Shown: positions 20,046 through 32,133, numbered from the stretch's first letter. The stretch is DNA of 64,000 nucleotides from Heliopora coerulea (GCA_030142905.1 JASJOG010000056.1:665501-729500); one strand, 5' to 3'. Program-made: numbers and translations. Notes: generated from the sequence alone by a model not told the origin.

Positions 20046-21457
20046 TGAGAAATATTTTCCGGTAAATAGCAAATAATTTGGAAAATCGGGTAAATCTTTG
20101 CTTGACAAACTCACCTCCCACCCCCCCGCCTTGGTCGGTGTTCGTCGCAACGGCCCTGACTATTTCGTGATGTTTTCCTAATATGGCTTAATATGGCTTT
20201 GATTTGGAAAGTTGTTCCTCAGCACGATAACATGTATTGTTGTTCAAATGAGGTCGACGTCTGAGAGTTAAAAGGTTTGAGAATCTTTATCTTCTTGAAA
20301 AATCTTTATAAAACTTTCCACGATCAAAGAGATCATCAGCGACAAATAAAACAAGGTCGAGTGAGTAAGCAGATAGCTATGAAAATTCCTTCAGGAAATA
20401 ATCTAGAGAAGTTTCACTTTGAAGTGGGTTTCATTTGAACATAATTGAGAAAGCGCTGATTTGAACAACCTAAAAAAACAACCAAGACTTCCTTCTACTC
20501 GCGACGCGCATGGTGATCTTTAACGCAAACACGTTTGGGTACGGTGTCTCGGCGCCATACATTGTATTAAGTATTTGGCCTAAGTATTAAAGTTCACTGA
20601 ACTCCAACACCAGTACGATAGTGGAATGTCATAAACTTCCGGATAACCTCGATTAAACCGGATGTTCTTAAACACTTTCGATTCTTTGCTTGGCATGTGC
20701 TTAGTGGAACTGGTGGTTTAGAATTTGTAATTGACACGGTGTACTTCATTGATATACGCTGATTTGAAGGGGCAAAACACCTGAGGTGTCAGAAATCTCC
20801 TTGACTTTTTGGAAACAGTATTTTCTCAGATCATTCGAGACAGTGGGCTGGTTACGAATTAAATTGCCAGTCGTACTATTTCAATATTTTCTGGAATCAT
20901 CTGAAGCGATCACAGAAAGGAAGTATATAGAACTGTTCAAAATTGAATCGTCTCAAACAATGTCAAAATACTCCAGGTAAGGCTTTTAGTTGCTTTCTTT
21001 GCGTGTTTTGTACTGGGTTACGCTGTTATTCGATAGCTTTCGTAGTACGAGTGCGTTACATTTCATCAACAATGCCTCGCGGATACTGTTATGCTATAAT
21101 AAATTCATGACAATTGTCGCCGACTTCGGCAAAGTCATACACGATGTCAACTTTATGAGTGTTTATGTAGCGTTTCACGCCAATTGTAAACTCGGCCATT
21201 GTAAAGTCGCACTGGAGCTTTCAGTACAAAGTACAGAACAGATATTTGCTGCCAGGTTTTTCAAACATGGAACAGATGACAGGGGCAAGTGCAACCATGT
21301 GGGAATGTCCTAATTTACTATCGTCTTCTGTAGTCGCTGAAAAAGTGTCTTTCTACAAATGACTGGTCGTACGAGTTCATGAATTCGCTGTTGTTCATTC
21401 GTTCATGTTTTTCAGAGCCAAAACTCGGAAATGCAGACGTCGTGAAATGTTTTGAAA

Positions 21458-21578
21458 ATGTCGTCCATTGTCAAAGATATGGGAAACAAAGAGAGTATTA
21501 AATTAGCTCAGCAGAACACCGGCAATATGAGCTCGACTCGTGATGCAGACATTCCCAAGCCGACTGCTTCAGTTCGTG
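21458..21578 (+). CDS. ATXN1-like: Ataxin-1-like, coding exon 1
   Basis: Starts at ATG 21458 and encodes about 40 residues (MSSIVKDMGNKESIKLAQQN...), ending CGT G|GTATGT in phase 1. The exon may begin at 21416 after the acceptor TTTTTCAG, making the first ~40 bases 5' UTR. Assignment to this gene rests on phase and order; the sequence is not itself diagnostic. Confidence 0.6.
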
Positions 21579-24500
21579 GTATGTATCGAAAATTTCTTAT
21601 GCCAAGTTGTAGTATTTGGTTACACGGCAAAGCCTTATTAATTTAGTACTTGAACATTAACGTGCTTCTTTCATGAATCTATTAATCTTTTCTTGGTGTG
21701 AAAGGGAAAACAGGCAAGCCAGGCACATTTAACTATTTTGAAAAGCGGAGAGAAATCACCACACAGAGACAAACCACAGGTGATAATATTAATTCAGAAT
21801 AGAATGCATGTTTACTTGTTTTGTCATGGCTGGACAAAGCTTCACCATGATCTTTTCCTACCAAACCAAGGTTTTAGTTTGATGCCACCTCAGGGAAGCG
21901 GTGTAAAACTCACACCTCTGACTAAAGTCGCAATTTTCAGAAATAGGACACAGATTCAAATCAATTTTCAAGACTCAAACTCAAGCATTGCCACTTAAAG
22001 TTTGACCTGTACACAACTTGTGAATCAATGGTCAAGTATCTATAATTGCGAACAGTAAAGAGAATACAAACATTACTGGTTTGATCTTAGATGTACCTTG
22101 ACAGAAAATTGCACATGTGGCGATGGAGTGAGTTTTGTTGTCAGCAAAAGTTTGTGTCTGTGTTGTTGATTCAGTTGATCGGGTTATGTAATGTCCCACA
22201 GGTATGGACGTGGGCTGATGATTGACTGTGTTTAAGCAAATGTAAAGTTAGTTTCAGTTGACCACAACATATGTCAGTTTTTTGCTGTTCATGTATTGTC
22301 AAAGATAGGTAACATCAAATATGTAGTGCTACATAAATAGTCCTGAATCAATGTTGAAATAGCTTAAAGGTCTGCCAAAAAACAAGAGACCAAGGTATGG
22401 ATATTTTAATTGAAAGCCCTTTGTCGATTTTTCCCTGATGATGTTTTGAGCAAAAGCCCTTGATCAGTTTGACTTAGATGAAGGGCTTTTGCTTGAATTA
22501 TTAGTACCTTATTCTATTGTTTTTTGGCAGTGCACCATGAAAATCTTAGTTTGGAGAAGACTAATGATGCCACTGTTAGTTGAATTGTGACTTGGACTTG
22601 GAGATGGGCTTACTGACTTATCAATTACTCTAGAAACAAACTTGAAGGTGATGACTCAGACTTGGATTTAGCATTTAGAGACTCAACTGTTACAACAGCT
22701 CTACCATAATTATTCATAGTGTGTAATGCTGGTAAGGACAAGAATGGAGAAGGAAAAGATAAATATGCCATAACTTCCAATAATAAGCCTGGGCTTATAT
22801 TTTTAAAGGATTTTTAATGGACTTTTTCTAAACATGAGGGATGCTTATTATTGAAGGGAGTGCTGCCATTGATTTTTACAAGTTTGACATTAACATCATT
22901 TAGACATTCAATCCAGTGGAGTAGAACTTGAGTTTTACCACCAGCCCCATTGCAAGCCCAATATGTTTGCTAATCATGTGACTACACAAAACAGTGTTCA
23001 AGTGACACCACAGTGGTATTCAACACATTTTTCTTGGTTTTACAAACTTTTGTTGGTGTATTATCTCCTAGGAATTCAGGAAACAACTTATACTAAATGT
23101 GCCATAGCAAATTTAAAAACTAAAAATTAATGTATAAAACATCTTGGCTAGTTATAACTTCTAAACAATGTTTACACAGTTATTTTGCTGTTGTTTTTAC
23201 ACAGTTCTTTTACTGTTGTTTTACAGTGTAGGGTAAATACTCAGTTCTAATTGGCCTGTTTTCAACTGTCAACTAGTGAAAATGTGTTGATTATAATTAA
23301 AGTATATAACTTTCATAGGAACAAGACCAAAATAAATCACATTTTAATTGGCTATCATGACTGGTGTAGCTGCTAAATTTTTTTGTTGGATGGTTTTGTG
23401 AACAATAGCACTAATAGCAAGGTTGAAAATAAATATTGTTAATGTTGACATTTACTGATTAAGCATATTGTTGAGAGATATGAGTATACCAATGGCTTAA
23501 GTTTTCTACTTAAGAATATTTGGCATGAATACCTGGCAAAGTAAGTGGTATGTTTTTGTTATTTAATTGCTTCATAAACAGTTCCTCTCATTACAGGTCA
23601 GTTTTTCAGACTGGTTCATTTGAATGAGAAATCATTTATACTTGTAAAATGTGATCACAATTGACAGGTGGTCATATAATATCAGTGCTGTAAATAACAG
23701 GTTTTATATAAGTCGAAATGTATATTAACTTGCCAACTTGAAATGTCTTTTCCATTGTCAGTTTCAGAAATCATGCTTCCTGTAAGTGATTACTGTATAT
23801 GGAAGCAAGCCAGCCTCAATGTAATATTATACCCTAAACTGATTACAACCCTCCCCTTTAAAATAAACCCATGGGCTTATAAGAAAACTCATTGTCTGAT
23901 AAATTTTTTTAGAGGTTTGGGACCTCACTGATTTTCAGTGGGATTAAATTCCATTATGACTGAAAGTTTATAGTTGCAGCCCTGCTTGCTTTAGTTACAT
24001 ACTACATGTACTAGACTTTAACCAACAGAGATAGAAAACATGCTTTGTTGTCCTCATCAGATGTCTATAAAACTTTCCAAACTAGGGTTCAGTATGTTTA
24101 CACCAAAGTGAGTCATTCTGAGTTGCCTACTACCCTTCTTCAATGGTAAAAAAACAGTTGTAAGAGTATTAATTTTGTCAGTTAAATACTGTAGCCTTCT
24201 TCAAATTTCTTGAGAAGTTTAATATATGGGTGACAGAGGTACCAGGCAGGAATCATAAATGAAGAAGAAATAATAAAGCCTAGCAAAAAAACACACAAAA
24301 TAGGCATATTTAAAGGTTTATAATATAATTCTAACGTTTTGTTGTTGCATGCAACATCCTCAGAGAATGAATAACTTACATTACAAGGTGATAAATATTA
24401 TAGTGGTTATGTTACATGATATGTATTAACGAGGTATTGGCATAAGAATGGAAGTGGGAAAGACAAGAGGAAACAGCAGACTGAGATGGAGTGGAAATGT

Positions 24501-27500
24501 CAAGAAATGAAAAGTCTTAAAATAAAGAAAGTGGAAAAGAGCTCTTGTTAGCATTAAACAATGGGTTGAGTTTGCAGATAAGAAGACTTTCTCTGATGAG
24601 ACGTTCAGAGTTGAAGGGAGAAGACAAGATGGTGAAATCATCAGGCAAGACAGGGTGTCCAGTGATGTGACAGGATGCTTGTCGGAGGAGGAATGACTCA
24701 TTTCTTGCCAGTAAATGCAGAGATGCCTAAGTGCCCTGAGATTCATGTGTGGAGAAGCCAACTTTTCTGGCTGACATACAACGAACTACATTGTTGACAC
24801 TTAAAATGGTAAACAACACAAGATCTCAAGGCCCTGGGAATCATGTCCTTAAAGACAAAAAAGTGAGACAATTGGAAAGAACGGAAAACAAAGCAGAGGT
24901 TAATGTGAGGAAAACCACTGGAGCACTATATCTTGTTAATACATATCATGTGACATAACCACTATAATATTTATCACCTTGTAATATTATAAGTTATTCA
25001 TTCTCTGAGGATGTTGCATGCAGCAACGAAATCTTAGAATTATACTATAAACCTTTAAATATGCCTATTTTGCATGTTTTTTGCTGGGCTTAATTATTTC
25101 TTCTAAGTTTAATATATAGATTGTGATTCTGTGGTCTCTTGGATCTGCTTTAAGATGCATGGAAGTGTAACCCATCTCCAAATTATAAATGAACTTACTA
25201 GATCAGTTTCATTCCTTAATATTTTTTAACATGATTATAATTATAATTGTTGCCTAACTCACTGTTATTGTGTGCTATTCAAGCTGTACAAATTAAGAAA
25301 AGGCAACTTCTGGTGACATCACAGAATTCAATTTACACAGTATGATTTTTGTATACAATTGTTCATTTGGATGTATTTGATTGTGCAGTGATCAAAGTCT
25401 TCCAGGTGTACTGAGTGAATCAAAAGCAGGAATTGTGCCTTTGGGGCTAGGTTACACACCCCTGGACAAACAATTTTGTTCAAACTATCACATCGTGTAA
25501 ATAACCCCCAAAGTGGTATTTGACTGTTTAATTGCTTAGACCCCAAATTTCCAATCAACAATTCTGTCATGGGTGTAAAGTAATTGATTGTAAATGTCAG
25601 ACAGTATTTAATCTTTATGTACAGTTTAACTGTAAATACAGCACTGTATTTAACAATTATTCACCAAAGGCAAAGTGAATATTGTTGAATAATTATTGAT
25701 ATTACATGATATTTAATAATATAATTATTGATATATAATTGATCACATGTACTGTATTCAACAATATTCTCTGGGCTGAGGTGAATCATTGTTTTAGTAT
25801 TATTACACAGGTGATTATTTGGAAGAAAGGAGTGAACAATTTGCTTTAAACATTTCTCTGAAACATTTACAAAGATAGCTGCCATCTTGCTTAAATGTGT
25901 TGTCTGTTATATTCATCTGTAGGTGACCAATCACCACACAAGATTTTTCATAATCATCTGTATACTGAGTACCACTAAGTGTTAAAAGATTAGATTATCC
26001 TGGAAGCAATTGGCAATGTAGGGCTTTTATTGAATGTTGTAACTGTACCATGCCCAGGTCCCATCACTTTTTTGTATGGTTGCAGACACAGGCATTTTAA
26101 ACGTTAGGACATTTGGCTGTGGTTGGTCAAAATGTGTTCATTAACCTCTTATTCAATGTATTGTATTCAATTACTCAATCACGTTATTATTTGGTGTCTG
26201 TCTCTAAAGCCCAAAACTTGTTTGTTGCTGCATTAAAAAATGATGGGAGTAATCAGCAAGAATGGGCAAAACATCAAAATGGCAGCCATGGGTACAAGTG
26301 CATGAAAAATCGAGTTTTTGTAACATTTTGTGTAGGTTTGCTTTTGTCCAAATACAACCCATGTGCCTATCAGCTCGCCATTTCACTAACCAAGGGGTAT
26401 GGGAGCTTAATAACGCCTGTGATTGACATTATAATATTTTTTTTGTATCCTTTCTTTTCACCCTCGGCACTTGATAGAAGGGCTACATCAAAGCTAGAAT
26501 CTAGAACAACATTAATTTTCCAGTTTATCAATTGTTTTTGTAGGTTTGGAAAATTTCAAGCCAAATTTCCAAAGAGCTCACAAGCCCAGTGCAAGCCAAA
26601 GTTCCCAGATCAAAGGACGCAATCAGTCACCAATACAAAACGATAAAAAGAAGTTGGACGAGAACCACTCGCAGGAAACAACAGTTCAACAGCCAACAAC
26701 TCTTTCTTTTCCCAACACTTTCAACCAAGATGTTGTACCTCAAGCAAGGGAAAACGTCTTGCAGAATTATGCTAGCTTGCAGCAACCTGTGTTTAACCCT
26801 TCTGGGTATGTCAACGGTAATACAGTGTTTCCGGGACAAATGATTCCGCCGATGTTGGTCCAACAACCAATGCAAGTGCCCTCAGCAATTCCTGGAATGT
26901 TCCAGACTGGTTTTATGTATCAGACGTTAACTCCAGGATCTGCCAAACCTTACCACGCTAATTCTCACTTCTTTCCTCCGTTCACAAAAGGTTCCCTTAT
27001 CATGCTTGCTACGGGTAACCTTAAACCCATTGAAGAGCTGAAAACGGTGGATTTCGTTGAAAGTGCAAAGGTGTCAAAACAACTGTTATTAGAAACCAGT
27101 AAAATTGCAAAAATTCAGGAGATGCCGAACAGCACAATGTCTCTCATAGGTTTCGCTGTGGATAACTACGAAAGCGAGGTAAGTTTTCCAGTTCTGAACT
27201 AAAACATTGATGAGTTTACGTCGCTACAGGACAAAGGTACTGAATTAGTAACAAAAGGAAGAAATGGAAATCAGGTTAGGAATTCGAAATACAAGATTAG
27301 ATGTTGAAAATGCGAGGATGGAGATTGGTAGTACGGCCTTGGAAAAACCAAGGGGGCTCCTTCAGACCAATTTCTTCGTCCATTTGGTACGAAATTGAGA
27401 TTTCGAAGCATAATCACGAAACTCAAATATCATCTACTTTTTCAGGAAACTTTTTTTCACTTTCATTTTTTACAAACTGATGAACTTTCGCCACAAATTT

Positions 27501-29014
27501 CAGTCGAAATAAGTTGGAAAAAAGGGATAGCAATATCTGACTACAGTACTGTGTTAGAAAGAAAAGGAACAAGTGGAAATCGGGTTTGGGATTGGAAATA
27601 CAAGATTAGATGTTGAAAATTTGAGGTTGGGAAATATTAGCACGACCCTGGAAATATCAAGGTTTTTTTTCACACCAATTTTTTGGTCATTTTGGTTGGA
27701 AGTCAAAATTTTGAAACATGATCGCAAAACTCATACATCATCTGTCATTTTCTGGAAGCTTTTTTCACTAACACTTTTTTCATTTTATTAAAAGTTGAGC
27801 ATTTTTGCCTCAGGTCTTCTCAAATTGTGCAGCATGCAACTATGGGCCAATTTTTCACGTAATACTGCAATTCAAACACGACTTTAGGTGTTTCATCTGA
27901 GGCTTTTGTTGTTTTCGAGTGTTTGGGGTTCCCTGATGAAACACGATAAACGATTGTTTGAACTAGCTTCTCAAACGAGTATTCCCATTGATTTATTCCA
28001 TGTCTGTTTCATTGATTTGAATATGTAAACTAAGAAATGTGATCCAGATCACTAGTGATTTTGATTATCAGAACACATGCATGTGATGTGGTATACATTC
28101 ATGAATCGGCTACTACAATTCGTGTAGAAAATTTATCTCTAACAGCAGGAAACATAGAATTTGTGTTTACCAACTCCTTTTCCTAATGCCATGTCGGCTA
28201 TCACATCACGGAAATCGTGAGCTCATAATCTAAACCCTCTTTTATAGTGTAGCAATTTGGGCACGACACGGCAAATCATTATCAGGGGTGCCAAGGTGTT
28301 TGGTTCGACTGAATTTCGAGGCACCGGTACCAAATTTTAAGAAGTTTGCAACGTTTACACAGTGAAAATCGCCCATGCCGTGCCAAAAAGACAGCGGCAC
28401 CTGTGCCAAAATTTCAGCCGTGCTGTGCTCAGAATGCTGAAATGTAAACGGGGTCTAACTGAAGTTTTCGAAGTAGTAATGGAATTGTAATAGATATTCG
28501 AGATTGGTAATACAGGTGCGTAACGTTACCTCGCGAATTAAGATGACTGGAAAATGTATTTTGACCTCTAGTTAAACGTTATATTTCCTAGGTGTTGGTG
28601 GAAAAACCGTCCGATCACCCATTCTTCATCTATGAGCAAGGATGGGCTTCTTGCAAACCGGATATCACTTTATCTCGTTATGGATTACAATGCCAACAGC
28701 TTAAGATTGGTGACGTTTGCGTATTTCTTTCCAACAAGCTAGAAACGAGATCTGATAGGACGTTGGATTGTGATACGAAATCTGGTGTTGAGGACAAAGA
28801 AAGACAAACCCATGTCAATCACTACAATACCACTTTGGTTCCCAAAACCAATGAGCCCAGTGATGCTGTAAGGGCATCAGAAACTGGGAAAAGCGGTGGA
28901 ATTGACACTAAAACGCAATTAAAATCCTTCGGAAAGGAAGAAAAGGAAGTCGGCCATGGTTTTGGACAACCCGTTGGAAAGAAACCTAAGTTGGATATTC
29001 CATCCGAAAAATAG
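21458..29014 (+). CDS. ATXN1-like: Ataxin-1-like protein with AXH domain (3 coding exons joined)
   Basis: Coding exons 21458-21578, 26544-27178 and 28592-29014 join in phases 1 and 0 to give about 392 residues. Residues ~182-301 form an AXH domain, the RNA-binding and dimerisation module of ataxin-1 and HBP1. Matching features are FTKGSLIMLATGNLKPIEEL, then KTVDFVESA, IGFAVDNYESE, FFIYEQGWASC and LKIGDVCVFLS. These follow ataxin-1 (ATXN1/ATXN1L) much more closely than HBP1, which also has an HMG box that is absent here. The N-terminal half is Gln/Pro/Asn-rich and low-complexity but has no polyglutamine run. The tail ends in GKKPKLDIPSEK, a likely nuclear localisation signal. Known role of the family: nuclear co-repressor with Capicua; inferred here. 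Human ataxin-1 is about twice as long. A 5' non-coding exon probably lies upstream. No canonical AATAAA was seen after the stop. Confidence 0.87.
22373..22532. mobile_element. Small foldback with CTGCCAAAAAACAA ends
   Basis: CTGCCAAAAAACAAGAG on the left and TTGTTTTTTGGCAG on the right, with an inner CAAAAGCCCTT/AAGGGCTTTTG pair. About 160 bp, AT-rich, non-coding; unclassified MITE. Confidence 0.6.
24270..25108. mobile_element. Large foldback with hammerhead-like cores and ~500 bp centre
   Basis: Arms about 24270-24430 and 24930-25108 are near-perfect reverse complements (AGGCATATTTAAAGGTTTATA against TATAAACCTTTAAATATGCCT; ATTATAGTGGTTATGT against ACATAACCACTATAAT). The right arm carries CTGAGGA (25005-25011), a GTTGCATGCAGCAAC hairpin and CGAAAT. 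The left arm carries the same on the minus strand. Distal ends read TTTTTTGCTGGGCTTAATTATTT and its complement. The centre (24431-24920) has short open frames on both strands but no recognised protein. Confidence 0.75.
25655..25800. repeat. ATTCACC...GGTGAAT repeat, AT-rich copy
   Basis: TTATTCACCAAAGGCAAAGTGAATATTGTT and downstream GAGGTGAATCATTG belong to a short dispersed repeat also seen at 46126-46160 and 61691-61731 (CCACTATTCACCTCCACTTCGGTGAA). The centre is long A/T runs with inverted symmetry. Confidence 0.45.
26544..27178 (+). CDS. ATXN1-like: Ataxin-1-like, coding exon 2 (low-complexity region and first half of AXH)
   Basis: Acceptor TTTTTGTAG, donor GAG|GTAAGT. Two bases complete the split Gly codon, then the frame reads LENFKPNFQRAHKPS onward. 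The AXH domain begins near base 26966 (HFFPPFTKGS). Confidence 0.9.
27237..27810. repeat. Tandem duplication, ~310 bp period
   Basis: Two diverged copies share GGAAATACAAGATTAGATGTTGAAAAT, GGAAAAACCAAGG/GGAAATATCAAGG, CACCAATTTTTTGGTC and AAACATGATCGCAAAACTCA. Between them, GATGAACTTTCGCCACAAATTTCAGTC resembles the units at 30358-30635. Confidence 0.65.
27895..28135. repeat. Dispersed repeat, inverted relative to 38760-39000
   Basis: CGAGTGTTTGGGGTTCCCTGATGAAACACGATAAACGATTGTTTGAACTAGCTTCTCAAACG is the reverse complement of 38935-38997. The similarity continues through AAATGTGATCCAGATCACT and the ATGTGGTATACATTCATG region. No coding frame is shared. Confidence 0.7.
28250..28460. mobile_element. 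Probable MITE (GTTTACAC class)
   Basis: CGTTTACACAGTG and TGTAAACGGGG stretches with repeated GGCACGGC/GCCGTGCC words in both orientations. The exact ends are not clear. Confidence 0.35.
28592..29014 (+). CDS. ATXN1-like: Ataxin-1-like, coding exon 3 (second half of AXH and C-terminus)
   Basis: Acceptor TTTCCTAG, phase 0. Encodes VLVEKPSDHPFFIYEQGW, the second AXH half, then a Lys/Glu/Thr-rich tail to the stop at 29012-29014. As I recall human ATXN1, an intron falls at the same point, just before VLVE. Confidence 0.92.
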   Translation: MLVEKPSDHPFFIYEQGWASCKPDITLSRYGLQCQQLKIGDVCVFLSNKLETRSDRTLDCDTKSGVEDKERQTHVNHYNTTLVPKTNEPSDAVRASETGKSGGIDTKTQLKSFGKEEKEVGHGFGQPVGKKPKLDIPSEK

Positions 29015-29361
29015 ATCTTAAAGCTTAACAGTTTTTATACATAGTCTATCTTAGCCGTTTTACGCATTATAAGCTTATGAAGCTTCGTCGCTTGAAGGTT
29101 TTCATACTAGGAATGCAGTATTAACTAACCAAATGACCTTCGTATTTCGATTAGGTATTAACTTTATACATTGGTCATAAAATGCTCATTGCCCTTCATA
29201 CAATGCACAGTAAAGTTGCATTCTCCCCTCTGCAATTTGTTTCTGCGTTCCCAGTAGATAAGTTGCTCAAATCAAATTGCCAACATTCATTTACCAACAT
29301 TTTTCAGTTGACGTTGGCAGTGTCAGATTAATTTCTGTTCATGTATCTCTGAAGACGATTC

Positions 29362-29583
29362 TGAGACCCCGTTCACACGATACCGGTACGAAATGAAACG
29401 TAACGAAATTATTACGGTTAGGCCTTGCGTTCACACGGTACCGGTATGAAAAAGCATGAAACCGTAATGCTAACCGTAACGATTTGAAACCGTAATGTGA
29501 AACCGTAATCGTGTGAACAGGTTCGTACCGTGATATTTTGATACCGGTGCAGTTTCGTACCGGTATCGTGTGAACGGGATCTC
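29362..29583. mobile_element. MITE with CCGTTCACACGATACCGG ends
   Basis: GAGACCCCGTTCACACGATACCGGTACG at the left and CGTACCGGTATCGTGTGAACGGGATCTC at the right, with internal reiteration of CCGTAA and GTTCACACGG. Similar in design to 56645-56834. No transposase; superfamily not assigned. Confidence 0.75.
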
Positions 29584-30357
29584 AAATTACCAAGTCCATA
29601 CTAAGTCGCCGACAAGGGATTTTCGACAAAAGATAAACTTGGTTAAAGTCTTAAACAGATACGACAGTCCAAATGATTGTATCTTAACCAAAGGCCAGTG
29701 CTGTCCCTTGAGAAGTTTTTAAAACCTTGGTTGACGTTTAGATAACATGCGGATTATACGTTACGTGACATATCACCTTGAGAAATAGAAAATACTGTGC
29801 TCACGGTTGGTTGCATAATTGATATATTGAGCGCCTTGCGTTCATCGCCTCGGACAGTTTATATTTCAAGAAGCCGGATTTCATCAAGTGAAGTTCGAGT
29901 TAGGATTAGTACATCAAGTGAAGTTCAAGTTCGGATCAGTACAGTCTTCAAAAACCATTAAATTCTCCTTCTAGTCTTAAAAAATTCCCTGAATTTGAAA
30001 GTGACCTTGACAAGCCCTTCGAGGTTGGGCTTGACCTTGAAAAGTCCTTGAACTTTGATCCTGACCTTGAAAAGCCCTTCAGCTTGATCAGGATCGTAGC
30101 TAGGGGAGGAGCTGGGGTGGCGCGCCACTCCAATAATTTAGCGAAACTAGATTATTCCGTTAGGAAACAAACAGTTGACCAGTTGATCTCGGTTCAATGG
30201 CTGTTACTATCAACAGTTGTGCGGGTAAAATAGTTGTTTGTTTTTGCAGCATATTTACAGCCTCGTTCAAATCTCTCGGGGGACCTCCGGTTTGTGATGG
30301 TTGATCCGCCCACCAAAAAAATTTACCTTTCAAACGCAACAGCCCTGATTTTCTCTA

Positions 30358-30642
30358 CAGCTGATGAATTTCCACCGCAAAATTCTGTTCCGATCAGGAC
30401 GATAAGGGGTTGCAATATCCGACAATTTTACAGAAACATCAAAAATCAATTAAGTTATTCTCGAAAACTAAATGCCTTTAGTCCAAAGTTTACCAGATTA
30501 AAGTACTGAGTTTACTCGAAAAACTGATGAATTTTCACCGTAAAATTCTGTCGCAATCAGGAGAATAAGAGGTTGCAATATCCGACAATTCTACAGAAAT
30601 ATTAAAAACAAGTAAGTTATTCTCAAAAACTATTCGTATTTA
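30358..30642. repeat. Tandem GATGAATTTyCACCG units interrupted by the Penelope-like insertion
   Basis: Two units of about 170 bp (CTGATGAATTTCCACCGCAAAATTCTGT and CTGATGAATTTTCACCGTAAAATTCTGT, each followed by GGTTGCAATATCCGACAATT and AAGTTATTCTC). The second breaks off at 30642 and resumes at 32366 (TCGTATTTAGTCGAAATTTTACCAGATTAAAGTACTGA), which matches the end of the first unit. Confidence 0.7.
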
Positions 30643-30729
30643 ATGAAAATAAGTGGAACGTTCACTGACCAAAATAATTTAGTGAAACGAGCTTTCGACT
30701 ACCAGACTGTAGCCTTCAACGGGTTTAAG

Positions 30730-30773
<44 letters not shown>

Positions 30774-30779
30774 GTATAA

Positions 30780-31172
30780 ATTTAAAAAACACGAGAGTAC
30801 TTTTCAAAGACATGTTTCGGCAAGACTTATGCCATCTTCAGTTTACAAAGTGATGTTTGTAAGGCTTTAAATAGGAATTATAGTATGAATAAATTAACTA
30901 ATTACAATGACGATATGTTAGATGATTAATTACAATGACAGTGTGTTGTGTGAGGATTAACGGAGGCGTTATCGTCTGATACCGCCTCCGTTAATCCTCA
31001 CACAACACACTGTCATTGTAATTAATCATCTAACATATCGTCATTGTAATTAGTTAATTTATTCATACTATAATTCCTATTTAAAGCCTTACAAACATCA
31101 CTTTGTAAACTGAAGATGGCATAAGTCTTGCCGAAACATGTCTTTGAAAAGTATTCTCGTGTTTTTTTTAAA
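30780..31172. repeat. 393 bp near-perfect palindrome with hammerhead-like motifs
   Basis: Arms 30780-30982 and 30984-31172 are almost identical in reverse complement, with under 10 bases at the centre (ACGGAGGCGTTATC...GATACCGCCTCCGT). Each arm carries CTGAAGA, a GGCA-TAAGTCT-TGCC hairpin, then GAAACATGTC (plus strand 31110-31142; minus strand about 30809-30841). The first box fits CTGANGA, and GTC after the GAAA box fits the cleavage triplet of hammerhead ribozymes. Confidence 0.8.
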
Positions 31173-31223
31173 TTTATAACTGTCCTTTTGCTAACCAGAA
31201 GTTTTGGATATGGATATGGATAT

Positions 31224-31269
<46 letters not shown>

Positions 31270-31411
31270 GAGAGCTATAAATAGTTATGACAGTGTGTAT
31301 GGAATATGTGTAAGATGAGCGTGTGTATGATTAGACGGCGCTTAATAGTTTCTGGAGTAGAATAGCATATTTTATTGGAATCGGTTTAGAGTTACTGTCG
31401 GCTCCATTTGT

Positions 31412-31660
31412 CTAGGCCGTGTGCCAAGATTCTAGGGTTTTTTGGTTTCGATAATTGCCCTTCTCGATAACTTTTCCGTTTTCAAAGTCAATGATATGGT
31501 CGTGTGTCCAAGCGTGATTAGCGATGTTTGAACCTTTGGTGTAATTTTTCACATTTCTGAAATGTTCTTTCTTGTTGTAAAGCTTCTCCCCGTTTCCCCG
31601 ATGTAACTTCAGCTGCAATCTTTGCATGGTATCTTGTAGATAAAATTGGTTGTTCGTACA
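31412..31660 (-). pseudogene. Penelope-like GIY-YIG endonuclease remnant (minus copy)
   Basis: About 71 codons of open frame with NVKNYTKGSNIANHAWTHDH, IDFENGKVIEKGNYRNQKTL and ESWHTA, the C-terminal block of the GIY-YIG nuclease found in Penelope-like elements. The GIY and YIG motifs themselves are missing. An inverted copy with further frameshifts lies at 31745-32010. Confidence 0.7.
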
Positions 31661-31744
31661 CTAAGAAAACACGACATCAACGTCTAGAACAAGCCGTTGA
31701 CGACACTAGAAAACGCATTCCGATCACCGAAATACAGACATCCG

Positions 31745-32010
31745 ATTAACGAACAACCAAACGTTATCTAGAAGATACCATGCAAAGATTGCAGCTGGAG
31801 TTATATCGGGGAAACGGGGAGAAGCTTTACAACAAAAAAGAAAGAACATTTCAGAAATGTGAAAAATTACACTAAAGGTTCAAACATCGCCAGTCACCCT
31901 TGGACAAACGACCATATCATTGAAAACGGAAAAGTTATCGAAAAGGGCAATTATCGAAACCAAGAAACCCTACAATCTTGGCACACGACCTTGACAAATT
32001 GAGCCGGCAG
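31745..32010 (+). pseudogene. Penelope-like GIY-YIG endonuclease remnant (plus copy)
   Basis: Inverted duplicate of 31412-31660. The nucleotide match is close (AACGGGGAGAAGCTTTACAACAA; GGTTCAAACATCGCC) but the frame is shifted, for example by an extra A in the AAAAAAGAAAG run. Not translatable as one frame. Confidence 0.65.
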
Positions 32011-32133
32011 TAATTCTAAACCAATTCCTATACAGTACGCTATTCTGCTCCAGAAACTAATCATACACACCGTCATCTTACACATATACTATACACACCG
32101 TCATAACTATTTATAACTCCCTATATTTTTTTA

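Larger units (their letters stand above)
12312..21415. other. Intergenic repeat region between the chromodomain and ataxin-1-like genes
   Basis: No host exon could be supported. Recognised content is listed separately: Harbinger-like MITE (12838-13040), foldbacks (13040-13470, 14322-14469), an inverted tandem array (14650-15110), a decayed LINE (16260-17185), a 175 bp dispersed repeat (18370-18545 and 19875-20045) and a purine-rich tract (19020-19455). A good donor (CCAG|GTAAGG) at about 20976 could end a 5' non-coding exon of the ataxin-1-like gene. This is weak. Confidence 0.5.
21579..26543. other. Ataxin-1-like intron 1 (~5 kb)
   Basis: No further exon recognised, although a very small one (for example near 21705-21713) cannot be excluded. 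Contains a small foldback (22373-22532) and a large one (24270-25108). The open frames at 21738-21998, 25328-25885 and 26113-26543 have no recognisable similarity. Confidence 0.6.
27179..28591. other. Ataxin-1-like intron 2
   Basis: Made of a tandem duplication (27237-27500 and 27550-27810), a dispersed repeat shared in inverted form with 38760-39000 (27895-28135) and a MITE-like stretch (28250-28460). No exon is apparent. Confidence 0.6.

Noticed and set aside
26113..26646. 177-codon plus-strand open frame overlapping ataxin-1-like exon 2
   Set aside because: The overlap is in a different frame from the AXH-encoding one, and the upstream part shows no similarity or splice logic. The acceptor at 26542-26543 explains the coding start.
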